This document shows, piece after piece, positions 34,231 through 45,848 of a DNA stretch of 64,000 nt. The DNA comes from Nymphalis io (taxonomy: Eukaryota; Arthropoda; Insecta; Lepidoptera; Nymphalidae): positions 3,410,001-3,474,000 of the forward strand of contig NC_065911.1 of NCBI RefSeq assembly GCF_905147045.1, read 5' to 3'. Both the position numbers and the translations under genes were made by a program. Within the stretch, counting starts at the first letter, position 1; every line of letters begins with the position of its first letter. The notes beneath the pieces were generated by a model, which did no database searches, was not told the origin of the DNA, and saw only the letters and a program-made list of their open reading frames with translations.

Positions 34231-36190
34231 ATATATATGTGTGCGTATCTGTGCTATGAATCTCTTTGATTGTTTGCTTTTCTGTTAATTTAAGAAATAT
34301 TTTAAGTGATACTAGTGATTACTTTATTTAAAGTAATAGCTTTGCACACGCGGCTTTGCTAGCGTAGAATTCAGTGTGTGACTGAAATCTTTCAAAATCT
34401 GCCATTGTAACGTACGTAATTTTTATTTGAATTATACATGATACAAAATATTGGAATTATGAAGTAGCATCGGTAAACGAAAATAAAAATTAATAATTTG
34501 GTTTTGGGAACTCGCGAAAAGCTAAATTTATTTGAAATAGTAGACAACAAAGATACGTACGGGAACTTTAAGTTGTTATAACTTTTGACAGACTCAACTA
34601 ATTTTGATGCAATAAAAATTAAGCGGTACCTTAGATTTATTACAATAATTCAATTATTTGAATTTGTAATTTTCAGCTATTGGTTGATTAAGTCGGAAAA
34701 ACAGACAGAGGCTAAAATAAAAATATTAATTGTTTTCGAATTTAAATCGCAAATAGCCATATTAAATTAAAATAAGGCAGTTATTTTCTTCAGACTTATT
34801 TGAGTTTTAATTAGATATTTAGAGTATATACTCATATTCAACCAAAATAACTTGTATCAATTGTTGTTATCGAGTCGGGATTACTAGTGAAGAAGAAGAT
34901 ACTAGCAGAGGTGCTCTCTGGTCAAATACCTGGGCACCTCTTCAGTCCTACCGATATTTTTGTTATCATTGTGAAGCAGACACAGATAATCCACAAGAGT
35001 TGGTGCTGAGAAGGGAAAGTTGTGAAGTCAGCAGTACGACAACAAAGCAATTCAATATTGCAGCAGCTTAAAGAAGCGCTATGCAGCAGCTAGAAGACAC
35101 TTATTTACTAAATGGAAAGGAAAGTATGTTATAGTGATACGGGAAAACCACGAGTAAACTATTATTAAAATGACATTTAAACGGAAGTAATTGTAAAAGT
35201 GAATAAATGAAGATTTGAACATTATATTAATATAAAAAATGACTTGATCAGACAAAATAAATTATAGTGTGAACAGTAGTAATCTCTTCCTAAGTTTCAT
35301 TTACCGTTTGATGCCCCAATATTAGTTCGGCTTAAACGTTGGTAATAACTGTATCGTTCTGCAGATCCCAAGGTTACTGAGTAGTTGTATCGAAAAAGCC
35401 TATATAAGAGCACTTTTTGCAGCAGCAGTTCAACAGTGATTCCCTCCCGGGCCTTAGAAATAACGTAAATTGGTGCTGCGGCTGATCTCTCTTTTTTTAT
35501 AGAATATGTTAGAGCGTCTCTTTGATCAAATATTAAGAGTTTCGCTGCGCTACACTCCTGATTAATAATATGATAAAATTCTGGAATGTATATTATTATG
35601 ATAATACATGTTAACAATTTATAATACAGAAAAAATTAAAACAAGTTTTTTTATTGAAATTAAACAATTATTATCATTTAGATGAAAAAGTATCATTTTT
35701 ACTTCACGTGAAGTTAAGATAAATTCTTGCATGGTAACTTGTAATAGTTCATCTATTTCGTAGACTGTCTACGCGGGCAATGCCCTCCGAAACGTAGCGC
35801 GTAGCCGATAAACGTAGCGGGCGGTGACCTCGTAGACCTCAATTTATTCGAATATATATTATTTTCTATATGTATCTATTTTAATATATATTATTTGAAA
35901 TTTCTCAAAAGTACATGTACAGAGAAGAAAATTTTTATTTTAAATTCGTTATTTAGTAATTCTAAACTAAACTATTCTTTAAGTGCTTATTATAATTTTA
36001 TGTTAACGTTACTTTGTGGTATGTAATTAAACACTGATATCTTTTTCTGTCATCATTATTTTGATATAAGAAAGAAAAGGATAAAGTATTATTTAAATAA
36101 TCGGTCGTTGAACAAAATGTATAGGCATAGCCATACTTAGTACAAAGTCATAAGTAATCGAAAAAATTAGATTTTAATAAAAGTTCATTC
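34231..36190. other. Non-coding sequence, unrecognised segments
   Basis: No recognised repeat. 34870-35130 has higher complexity but no ORF. A 106-residue minus-strand ORF at 35297-35617 has no domain I recognise and may be part of an unidentified dispersed element. 35755-35850 is a small CpG-rich patch with the inverted motif CGTAGA-CTG-TCTACG and three more CGTAG occurrences (35759-35835). Confidence 0.4.
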
Positions 36191-36194
36191 TGTT

Positions 36195-36338
36195 TTTTAT
36201 TTTATTTTACAGAATAGGTAGGTGGACGAGCATATGGGCTACCTGATGGTAATTGGTCACCAATGCCCATAGACATCAGCATTCTAAGAAATGTTAACCA
36301 TCGCTTACATCGCCAATGCGCCACCAACCTTGGGAACT
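36195..36338 (-). mobile_element. SINE-A 3' half
   Basis: A poly-T-like edge, AGAATAGGTAGGTGGACGAG, CTACCTGATGGTAATTGGTC and CCAATGCGCCACCAACCTTG, then truncation at GGGAACTA. 5'-truncated on the minus strand. Confidence 0.88.
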
Positions 36339-36538
36339 ACACTATTACTAATGTTATAATTAATGATAAATATTACGATTATGAGTTAAATACTACTTGG
36401 TAACTAGTTTGATGTCATTGACACTTTAGACACGAAAAGATAATTAAATACATTAAATGTTTTATCTTATTGCTAATTATTGTATATATCTTTAATAATC
36501 TTAATTAACACAATATAAAAAAAAAACATTAACGTTCG

Positions 36539-36730
36539 GTCCGAGATAGCTCAGTGGCTGAAACATGTGATACTTTTGAAAAGGTTCTGCCTTCAAACCC
36601 GGGAAAGGGCCACTGAATTTTTATATGCTTTATTTGTTTTGTGATGATACACATTGTTATAGTAGAGCATTATTATGGAGTAAACTAAAAACTTTTTACT
36701 TAAGAGGCCTTTGTTTAGCTGTAAGACATT
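36539..36730 (+). mobile_element. SINE-B, old copy with head
   Basis: The A box in GATAGCTCAGTGGCTG and the B box in TTCAAACCCGGG are separated by tRNA-like distance. ACTGAATTTTTATATGCTT and AAGAGGCCTTTGTTTAGC follow, with the middle lost. Confidence 0.7.
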
Positions 36731-37079
36731 TACTGATTCTAACTCCATTTTTTTCACTTTAATAATATTTATTTTTTATCATACGGTCAATATATATTTT
36801 TCTTAATTAGTTTGATTACTTCATATTATTCTGCCCATGACCACCGACTATAAATACATATCGACATAAGATTACATTTACAAATGTATAAACGATGATA
36901 ACAAAATAATAATATTTGTATTTATCATGAACTAAAAACGGGTAACACGATTTATTTAAAAAGGCGTCTTATCGGTCATTCGCTTTTGCTAACCTAACCC
37001 ACTTTTTTATACGTTAATATTTCGTCCATTTATGTAATAACATAATACATATGTAAGCTGTTTTAATTTATCAGTGTGA

Positions 37080-37250
37080 GAAAAGCCAAGATGGCTAACC
37101 GTGGATCGACGGGTCGAATACACGTAACCTTTGAATTTTCACGTGCTTAAATTGTGTTTTATGTGTCTGATGAAATTCTGTTACATGTATATTCCACCGT
37201 ATTAAAGCAGTCTGGTGTAATAAGCTTTAAATCTCTTCAGGAGCAACAAC
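37080..37250 (+). mobile_element. SINE-B, diverged copy
   Basis: GCCAAGATGGCTAACC, GGTCGAATACACG, TTGAATTTTCACGTGCTTAA, ATTCCACCGTATTAAAGCAG and TAATAAGCTTTAAATCTC keep the family order. Confidence 0.65.
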
Positions 37251-37479
37251 AACAACGAAGCTTACATAGAAACTAATGTGAAAGTACAACAACTTATGTA
37301 CCAATTATTTAATGTAATATATATTATACGTTCATCTGTACAGACAAAGTCACTCTTTTATTCGCTGGCATTCGACCTTGTGAGTAAAATATCTAATACT
37401 CATTTCAAAAGTCATATTCTCTTAATATATGGTTAATTAGTTATAATGAAATAGCAATACGATTTCGTCCAGTACAAAT

Positions 37480-37668
37480 AACGGGTTCAAATCCGGTCAA
37501 GCACCATTAGTTTTCATGTACTTAATTTGTGATGTGTTGTGGGATGAAATTCTTTCACATCTGTATCAACCAATTGAAGAGATGTATGGTAGGCTAAGAT
37601 CCAAATTATCTCCTGAGCAAGATATGAGGCCATCGCTCAGCCGTGGGTATTACACGCTTGTTACTTAA
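37480..37668 (+). mobile_element. SINE-B, 5'-truncated
   Basis: B box GGGTTCAAATCCGG, AGCACCATTAGTTTTCATG, then a decayed body (GAAATTCTTTCACATCTGTA) to GCTCAGCCGTGGGTATTACA. The A box is lost. Confidence 0.65.
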
Positions 37669-37857
37669 CAAACGTAACCAAAAATGTTGTAGGTTATTTA
37701 ATAAAATAAAAAAAATATATAATATTCTAACGCCAAAGCAACATTATATATGCTTTTATTTAAGAGTCGTTACTCTTATCTTCAAGTCAGTGAAATCACA
37801 GGAACAAGACGTCTTAGACTTTAAGGTTTTATGATGAAATAAGTTTCTGTGGGTTAC

Positions 37858-37965
37858 ACTCGAATCAAATCAAAATCATTTATTCAATATAAAAGCATTA
37901 CACATATTGATTGGTTCGGAAAATAACCCGAGAAGAACTGGCGAAAGAAACTCAGCGGGTTTTTT
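37858..37965 (+). repeat. Interspersed repeat, family I
   Basis: AAATCAAAATCATTTATTCAA, AAAGCATTACACATATTG, GAGAAGAACTGGCGAAAGAA and ACTCAGCGGGTTTTTTT. I recognise this as an abundant lepidopteran element; it shares the GAAAGAAACTCAGC end with 10790-10885. Confidence 0.55.
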
Positions 37966-37969
37966 TATG

Positions 37970-39099
37970 TCTTGTAATTGCTTACAATTTTTCAGTATAA
38001 ATACATTACTAATAATTCGATTGTCATCTCAAATACACTAATTTGAAACAAATATTAACGTACGAATTAAACACGCGATTTTATCACCATAAATCTTATA
38101 TTCCTTTAAACGAATATATATATATATATATATATGTATAATATATATATATGTATTTATTTATATAGCAAATAGTAACAGAATACAACTTAAATCCAAT
38201 GGTAGCGTGGTAAGGTATGTATTCAAAAACAAATTACATTAACACAAACCACGTTTAAGTTATTTTTTTTATCATAAATCTTTTATGCCAAACAAAGAAG
38301 TCGATGATTAATGTAAACTCGTTTAATGTAAACTTTCTGAATGTAAAATATTTAAAAAGTTCTTTTTTTAATAATATGAATATAGACACAGATATATTTA
38401 ATTTATTAAATGTTTAAATGCGGAGCGGTGCAGCGGCCAGACAACAAAGGCGTCTAAATCACCCGTCGAGACGCTCTTAATATACCTAATAACTGCATTT
38501 TGATGGAATCGCTAAGTGTTATAACTGAAAACAAACATTATCTAATCTAATCTAAACAAATAATATGGATAATAGACAACGACAGTGTTCATATTTCTTA
38601 ATTAATCGATAAATAAATTATATCGATACTGAAATAAATGTCAATCGATTAGAAAATCACGGAAAATCGTGTAACAGATGTATTTGTATTCGCATCCCTC
38701 GGCTGTCAAAACTTATGTTCTGCCAGTTTATATAATTTTCTATAAAGGAGTTCCATCGTTAATATTTTTATTGTAATTAATGAGAAAACTTTTATTTGTA
38801 ATGGCTAATTGAAAAACGACTAAACCAATATGCATAAAATTCATACCAGAAGAAACAGCGCACTACTAAATCCTTCTCCGAAAGATTAAATAATAAAGAC
38901 TATTATTATTATTATATTACAGACGCCACAAGCGTGAATTTTATGTTCATATATTTACATATGTATAACAGTCGAAACAATTTGAAAAATAAGTTAATTA
39001 AAATAACAAAATAAATTACTTTAATTAATATTCAGGGATAATCTTGCATACCAATTTTACTTATGTCGTGTTGAATACACACGAGTCACATTTTCATTC
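37970..39099. other. AT-rich non-coding sequence
   Basis: Contains a (TA)n run at 38115-38152. No gene or recognised transposon. Confidence 0.45.
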
Positions 39100-39160
39100 T
39101 TATAAAATAGGAAGGTGGACGAGACATGGCTCACATGATGCACAAAGCTCTACCACCAGT
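39100..39160 (-). mobile_element. SINE-A, ends only
   Basis: Only the two family ends remain: TATAAAATAGGAAGGTGGACGAG plus a fragment of the tail, joined directly to CACAAAGCTCTACCACCAGT. About 230 internal bases are gone. A full-length copy in the same orientation starts 17 bp downstream. Confidence 0.8.
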
Positions 39161-39176
39161 CAAATTCGATCCATAC

Positions 39177-39471
39177 TTTTTTTTTTTTATAGAATAGGAA
39201 GGTGGACGAGCATATGGGCCACCTGATGGTAAGTGGTCACCAAACGCCCTTAGACATTGGCATTCTAAGAAATGTCAACCATCGCTTATAGCCAATGCGC
39301 CACAAACCTTGGGAACTAAGATTTTATGTCCCTTGTGCCTGTAATTACACTGGCTCACTCACCCTTCAAGCCGGAACACAACAATATCAAGTATTGCTGT
39401 TTTGCGGTAGAATATCTGATGAGTGGGTGGTACCTACCCAGACGAGCTTGCACAAAGCCCTACCACCAGTA
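39177..39471 (-). mobile_element. SINE-A, full length
   Basis: Poly-T (39177-39188), intact CCACCTGATGGTAAGTGG and complete body ending CTACCACCAGTA. Among the best-preserved copies. No target-site duplication is obvious. The ORF 39295-39480 is a shadow. Confidence 0.95.
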
Positions 39472-39494
39472 GGGCAATAAAAAAAGGTAGTAGT

Positions 39495-39640
39495 ACAATG
39501 TTCTTCATGATGTTTTCGATTAATAAACAGAAATTAAGTACTTCCAAATCAATGGTGCTTTCCCGAACTCAAATCTGAAATCTTCGGATACGATACACGT
39601 GTTCTTATAACTGAATCTCGAAGTACATTTTAGTTACTGA
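39495..39640 (-). mobile_element. SINE-B 5' half
   Basis: CTTCATGATGTTTTCGATTA, AATTAAGTACTTCCAAATCAATGG, GCTTTCCCGAACTCAAATC (B-box region) and ACACGTGTTCTTATAACTG match the minus-strand family order. Old. Confidence 0.65.
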
Positions 39641-39644
39641 TAGC

Positions 39645-40740
39645 AACAAGCCATTCGTTTAATTGGAGGGGTAAATAGGAATATTAGTATATTACAAAAA
39701 ATAATCCCTTTTAATATTATTTATAATCAAACACAAGCATCACTCCACTCAACCACAATAATAAGCAAAGTTCTTGAAGACACAATATTTGTAACAAGCA
39801 CACAGACTAGTAACAGTGAGAACAAAAGTCTTACATCTAACAGCATTCAAGAACCTCACTGAAGCTGCAAATAGATTTTGTATAATTTACTCTAATACAC
39901 TCACCTACAGACAATAATCATATCATACGTCCAAACTCTAGTTATTATACGTCATTTTTAATCAGGCAGACCTGTTTAATTATACATTATTGAAAATATA
40001 AAAGAAAAAAATTATAACAATAAAAAAAGCTAAAAAACATAAACAAAATGCACATTTAAAAATAATAATAATATAAATAGTTAGGTAACTTTCATGTTAA
40101 TGTATATATATATATATATATATATATTACTTTTTTGTCATTATTATGTTAGTAAGTAGATAATAGGGGAAAAAAGAATACTTTATTTTTTAAACATTAA
40201 AAAACAGATGGGAATATAAATGCTCTTTTTCCCGGTGACCGGGACGGAGTATTTATTAAAGCCGACTCGAAAAAGTCGAGAAAGTACAAACGTGATGTAC
40301 AAATAAATAAATATAATATTATAATATTACTATTATCATATATAATATTTATTCTGTAAGAATTCATATCGTATTTCACTTGTGAAATGTTATAAATCGA
40401 CTAACAGTGATGTGCTATTTTGATACTTGTATCCTATTAATGTTATAATTATTATAGTCAAAGTTGCATATCACTATTCAATATATCACGATCGCGTTCT
40501 GTTCATACTGTTCATACATAGCCCTACATATGTAAATAAACAACACATATATTTATCATCATCATATAACGTACGGTAGACAGTTAGACGGACAAAAGAT
40601 TTCAAAATACCAACAATAGCAATACCGTTCATATTACCACCTACATTACATTTACTCATTATGTCGGTAACACACCGTAACGGATACCGTTATTTTAAAT
40701 AAGGTTTTTCACACACAATAATTGTGAATTAGAAAAAACA
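39645..40740. other. AT-rich non-coding sequence
   Basis: Contains a (TA)n run at 40104-40128. No gene or transposon was recognised. The 60-residue ORF at 40197-40379 has no support. Confidence 0.45.
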
Positions 40741-40744
40741 AACA

Positions 40745-41215
40745 GAGATTGTCACATGGGTCATCTGATTAAAGAGGTCACCACCGGCCATATATGCTGA
40801 CACTGTAACAAACTTAATAACTAAATACAAATTTCAGTTTAAAGATCTTAATTTTACTCAAAGAACATACAGTTCACTTAAAGAGCAATTTAAGATATTT
40901 CACATAGTAAAAAGGGTAGACAATTTAATCGTATCGTATTAATAATTTAATAACTAAAATACTATATTACTGGTGCCTGTAGTTACACTTTTTTTTTCAC
41001 GCGGGAAAAACGCATTACGCGTTTCCCCCACGAGAACAGTGGAGGGATATGTGGGGATAGGCGTCGAGTGCGCCGCGAACATTAATATAACAGAACAGCG
41101 GTACCCTTTCCGTCTTAACGAGAAGCCTGTAGAACACTGGTTCTCCCACCTTTTAATCACAACAATCTGTTTTGCGGTGGAATCATTTGATGAGTGGGTG
41201 GTACTTACATAAAAA
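40745..41215 (-). mobile_element. Old SINE-A split by repeat J
   Basis: Flanking pieces fit one minus-strand SINE-A: GGGTCATCTGATTAAAGAGG (about 40758), GGTGCCTGTAGTTACACT (40972-40989) and, after a GC-rich insert, ATCACAACAATCTGTTTTGCGG through TGATGAGTGGGTGGTACTTA (41156-41207). The insert 40990-41150 is unrelated to SINE-A. The first piece is weak. Confidence 0.5.
40985..41150 (+). repeat. Interspersed repeat, family J (copy 2)
   Basis: CACGCGGGAAAAACGCATTA and CGCGTTTCCCCCACG, then GGAGGGATATGTGGGGAT, GGCGTCGAGTGCGCCG and CCCTTTCCGTC. The core and spacing match 22258-22345. GC-rich. Two short ORFs on opposite strands (40973-41212 and 40954-41160) are not credible genes. Confidence 0.5.
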
Positions 41216-41829
41216 ACTAACCGTATGATATAACAAATTATTAGATATATATTTATACAAATATAAAACGTAAAGTTATTTTTAATCTATTATATCCATA
41301 CAAATATATAAGTAATATTTCTTTTGAGACACTAGAGATGTAAATACTAGAGAGGAGAGAAATAAACATAAGGAATGAATCTATATTTCTAAACATCTGT
41401 TTATGATTATTATAATATACTCATATATATATTACGTATATGTCAAGTTAAAATATATACAATAATTAATCTATAATATTTTTTATATTCTGTATAAGAA
41501 CCAACGAATACTAATATATTTTATAAAGTTTGTATCAATGTAGTTTGTAATCAGCCTAATGCAGGTTAACTTTATGCGTAAGCGACCTACACATCAATAT
41601 TAAACCGAAATGACACAAATACATGGTGTTAAATACAGGATCATTATTATTATATAAGTGAGACGTACATTTTTACTTTCATATGACTCATCATACCGAT
41701 AGTATATACATATAAAAAGTAACTGTGTTTTATAGTGTACTGTTTTTTTGTGCAAACAAATCTCCACGGATGTGTTGTTCGTGCCTTTGTTGTATCTTTA
41801 TACCATTTTGACTGCCGCGTAGATCTAGT
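41216..41829. other. AT-rich non-coding sequence
   Basis: No gene or recognised repeat seen; composition shifts sharply to GC-rich at about 41830 where the transposon cluster begins. Confidence 0.5.
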
Positions 41830-41904
41830 GATTATTGGTCCGAGCTGGAAATTGAACCCAGGAGATCGGGGTCTGCAGCCTTACATCAAACCACTACACC
41901 AGCC
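41830..41904 (-). mobile_element. SINE-C head, left of R1-like element
   Basis: ATTATTGGTCCGAGCTGG, AATTGAACCCAGGAG (B box on minus strand), GGTCTGCAGCCTTACATC and CCACTACACCAGCC match the minus-strand SINE-C head. The body is absent. The related end piece GCCACTAGACCAACGAAGCA lies at 46571-46590 beyond the R1-like element. Confidence 0.7.
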
Positions 41905-41910
41905 GTCTCT

Positions 41911-42165
41911 ATGCTGGTGTCGTGCGATCGTGCCCTCTATGGGGCTCCCGTTTGGTCTCACAGGCTATCGGGCGTCCACCGCTGCAGGATTAAGATCCAA
42001 AGTTCGCAGCGGAGAGTGGCCATTTGCATAGTGCGAAGATATCGCACGATATCCTACGAGGCGGCAACCATCCTAGCGCGCTTTTCGCCCTTGGATATTC
42101 TGGCGGATATGGACGCGAGGGTCTACCAACATACCCGCATCCTCTGCCAGAACAGTAAAGGCGCG
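41911..42165 (+). pseudogene. R1-like reverse transcriptase, C-terminal piece
   Basis: The translation contains ALYGAPVWSHRLSG and IVRRYRTISYEAATILAR, followed by a conserved D and VYQH. These match the region after the polymerase core in R1-clade ORF2 proteins (typical forms: YGAPVWxxRL, RGYRTxSxxAAxxLAG). Residues after about 42165 no longer match, so the reading frame to 42234 runs into the 5' end of the inserted LINE. No polymerase catalytic motif remains. Confidence 0.8.
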
Positions 42166-42829
42166 CCCTCTTCGAGTGCGTCACCGTTACGGTTGTTTTG
42201 GAGAATACTATCTTATCTACTATCCGTGCAGTGACGGAGAAAGAATACATTTCACTGCCCCTCTCTTTCCCATGGGTGTCGTAAGAGGCGACTAAGGGAT
42301 ATCTGAGCGACCATCTGCTCATCTGGTGGTAGGATGCTAACATCCGCCTGGCTTGTTACCACCGTACGCATGGTGAAAAACTCGTGAAGTGGCTTGCAGC
42401 CGCGTTTCGAGGTCAGCCAGCGTACAGCCAGAGCCCGAGCGAGTATTGCCGCGATGGGTGTTGGTCCAATTGGAGACGGCTGTTGAACCAATGCCGGGGG
42501 AACCTGCCGGACAGGGAGACCCGAAGAAACGGCTGTTCCGCTGGCCGCCCGTGGCATAGTACAGGGGCCCGAGCGTGCCTAACCAGCTCGTGAGGCTGCC
42601 CCACCAGGCCACGCATAATCTCGGGGTGGACCGTCGTGCCGGTTGGTGACCGGTAGGTGGGGTCCCGGCGGCCACTTCCGGGGGGGGTTCGGGGGCCCTT
42701 CCGTCTGGCGGGTCAGTGTATTTTTCCTTTTGGCAACCACTTGGGGAAACACGCCTCCACGCTTTGCCCATCCCTATCGTGGCAATACATCGCTCGCTTC
42801 ACGTCTCTTTTCCATTCTATTTTTCCCAA

Positions 42830-45768
42830 ATGGCGCAACAAAACAGAAATAACGGTCGTACAGCGGTGCACACCCCCACCATACCCTCGCTGTTTGAGGT
42901 CGAGTTCTCTAACATCCGAGGACTCCACACTAACCTCAACGCTGTCCACCACCATCTCGAGACAGCACGGCCAGCAATGTTGTTTCTCACGGAGACACAA
43001 ATACTCCGTCCTGCCGATACCAGCTACCTTAATTATCCCGGCTATACGCTTGAAGAATCCTTCAAAGCGAAAGCCGGAGTATGCTTGTTCGTCAGGACGG
43101 ATGTTTGCTGTCACCGACTGCGCTGCTTGGAGGACCCCTCCTTCTCCATGTTGGTGGTACGTGTGGACCTGGTTCGTCAGAGCCGAGTCTACGTGTGCCT
43201 CTACAGATCCCACAATGGTGACTTGGAGACAAGCCGATTATTTGACCATCTTAGTCGGGTGGCAGATGCTGCGCAAGAGCAATTTTCTAACGCGGAATTG
43301 GTGTTTTTGGGGGATTTTAATGCTCACCACGAATCCTGGTTGAAATCCCTTAAAACTGACCATGCTGGAAGGACTGCTCATGCTTTTGCTCTCACACATG
43401 ACTTGACCCAACTGGTTGATCAGCCCACCAGGATCCCAGACATTGATGGGCAAGCACCTTCTCTACTGGACCTTCTGCTGACTTCTCACCCGGTGGAATA
43501 TCAGGTTGTGGTTCAGGCTCCTCTTGGCTCTTCGGATCACAGCCTTATTTCTACCAGAGTGCCACAGGCCAAGCTGCCGCCACTAGCGGTATGCATACGT
43601 CGCGTTTGGCACTATAAGTCGGCGGATTGGGACGGTATGCGCGATTACTATGCGTCGGTCCCTTGGAAGGAACGTTGCTTCAGTGGGAATGACCCGACAG
43701 CTAGTGCCGCTGCTGTTGCTAGCGAGATCATGCTGGGAATGGAATACTACATTCATAGCTCAGATCTCGTCAGTAGGAGTACGCGTAACCGTTGGTTCAC
43801 TCGTGAATGTGCCGATCCTATATCAGCTAAGCAGGCGGCATATCGCAAGTGGATCAACGGCTGCATTAGCGGGGCATCTAACATTGACTCACTGAAAGCA
43901 AACTATAATAAAAATTCCAAGTCCTGTAGAAAGTCATACACGAGAGCGGATGCACAGCGCATTGTACAGATTGGTCATGACCTTGTTTCGCATCCTAGGG
44001 GCTCCCGTAGCTTCTGGCGTCTGACCAAGTCTGTGCAAAACAATTTCTGCCAACCTTCGCTGCCACCGCTCAGAAATCCGGACGGATCGCTAGCTCACAG
44101 TCCGCAAGAGCAAGCTGATCTCCTGGCTAAACTCTTTGCCGACAATTCCGTCATCGATGATTGTAGTGCACTGCCACCTACAATACCTGCATGTGGCCAT
44201 ACGATGCCTGACATTAAAATCAGGCAACGTGATGTGCTTGCGGAGCTGCAATTACTTGATGTACGGAAAGCTAGCGGTCCCGATGGAATACCAGCCATTG
44301 TGCTGAAGAAGTGCGCAGCGGAGCTGTCTCCTGTGTTAACGCGCCTGTTCCAACTTTCTCTCTCTTCGGGAAGTGTGCCGGAGGCTTGGAGAAGAGCTAA
44401 TGTGCAAGCGGTTCCCAAAAAAGGGGATCGGTCTGACCCGGCAAATTATCGGCCAATAGCTATCACCTCAGTACTTTGTAAGGTGATGGAACGGATTTTA
44501 AACAACCAACTGATCCATTACCTAGAAGATCACTCTTTAATTAATGATCGTCAATACGGGTTTCGACCAAAACGATCCACAGGTGATCTTCTAGCGTACG
44601 TAACGCACCTCTGGGGTGAAGCTATCGACAAGCATGGAGAATCGTTGGTTGTCAGCCTCGATATCTCCAAGGCTTTCGACAGGGTCTGGCACAGAAGTCT
44701 TCTCTCCAAGCTGCCGGCATATGGTCTGCCTGCTCAGCTATGCACCTGGATTGCCAGCTTCCTACACAAGCGTAGCCTTCGTGTTTTAGTTGATGGTTGC
44801 GCTTCACAATTCTATGTAGTGAATGCTGGGGTCCCTCAGGGATCTGTGCTATCTCCCACACTCTTTCTTTTGCATATCAATGATATGCTCTCTCTTGGGA
44901 ACATACATTGGGAGCAGACGATAGTACAGTGCATGGTGGATACCACGGACGCGCAGTGGCTGGGCGAGCGGAAATTGAGGAGAGGCGGAAGAATCTTGTC
45001 ATTGAACTCGATAGGACGTTAGAGCTCATCGCCAAATGGGGCTCTGATAATCTTGTTGAGTTTAATGCCAAGAAAACACAGGTATGCGCTCTCACGGCGA
45101 AAAAGTCAACATTTTCCCCTCTTCCCTCCCTCTGTGGTACTCCGCTGGTGATGCAAAGCAAAATCGCCATGCTGGGGATTGACGTTCGCTGCGACCTTAG
45201 TCCAAGGGATTACATCGAGGCTGTTATAAAAACAGCTTCACGGAAACTCGGAGTTCTGAACAAGGTGCGGCGCTTTTTCACGCCACAACAACTGTGCCTG
45301 CTGTACAAAACACAGGTACGGTCTTGCGTGGAATATTGCTCGCACCTTTGGGATGGCTCCGCTAAGTACCTACTTGAGGCCTTGGACCGGTTGCAGCGAC
45401 GTGCCGTACGCATTATTGGCGACGTAAAGGTCACAAACACCCTTGAACCTTTACAATTGCGTCGTGAGATAGCAGCACTGAGCACTTTCTATCGACTGTA
45501 TCACGGCGAGTGCTCTGAGGAATTATTCTCTCTAATTCCTGCTTCCCCCTTCCTTCTTAAGTCCACGCGAGCTGGTTCTCGATGTCACCGCCTAACTGTG
45601 ACATCAATTCCATCGCGAACTAAGAAATTTGGCAACTCCTTTCTTTGTCGCACTTCCAAAAAATGGAATTCTTTACCAGCTCACGTGTTCCCCTCCTCTT
45701 ACAACCCGGGTTCCTTCAAACGAGGCGTGAAGAGGCATCTTGCGGGCCGGCAAGGCGAAGGCGGCTAG
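42830..45768 (+). pseudogene. LINE ORF2: APE endonuclease + reverse transcriptase, one frameshift
   Basis: Encodes the element's own replication enzyme, which would nick target DNA and copy its RNA there. I chose the ATG at 42830 (MAQQNRNN) although the frame is open from 42716, because the upstream codons lie in UTR-like sequence. Endonuclease landmarks: SNIRGLHTN (N28), LTET (E55), GDFNAHH (D162, N164, H166) and SSDH (D236, H237), so all core catalytic residues are kept. RT landmarks: KASGPDGIP, DPANYRPIAI, LDISKAFDRVW (D611), GVPQGSVLSP. The frame then breaks by loss of one base near 44905-44912, exactly before the YADD box; the remaining ADD is at 44914-44922 in the -1 frame, which stays open to the stop at 45766-45768. 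The C-terminal part has ASRKLGVLNKVRRFF and SCVEYCSHLWDG, typical of this group. A 1-nt deletion inactivates it. Jockey versus CR1 assignment is by eye. Confidence 0.92.
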
Positions 45769-45811
45769 TGCAGAACGTTTTTCCCGTCTGTACTGGCCGT
45801 CGTCGCGTTTG

Positions 45812-45848
45812 GACTCTACTACCACTTACCATCAGGTGGAGTAGAGTC
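45812..45848 (+). promoter_or_regulatory. 3' UTR stem-loop of the LINE
   Basis: GACTCTACT (45812-45820) pairs with AGTAGAGTC (45840-45848); after a bulged A, CCACTT (45822-45827) pairs with AGGTGG (45834-45839, one T-G pair) around a 6-base loop. The 15-bp stem lies about 20 bases upstream of the poly-A, the position at which several LINE clades keep a hairpin recognised by their own RT. The inner part is identical to the SINE-A tail. Confidence 0.75.

Noticed and set aside
42337..43343. Several overlapping ORFs on both strands, up to 228 residues
   Set aside because: Shadow frames of the GC-rich LINE 5' region and endonuclease. Only the frame from 42830 carries conserved motifs.
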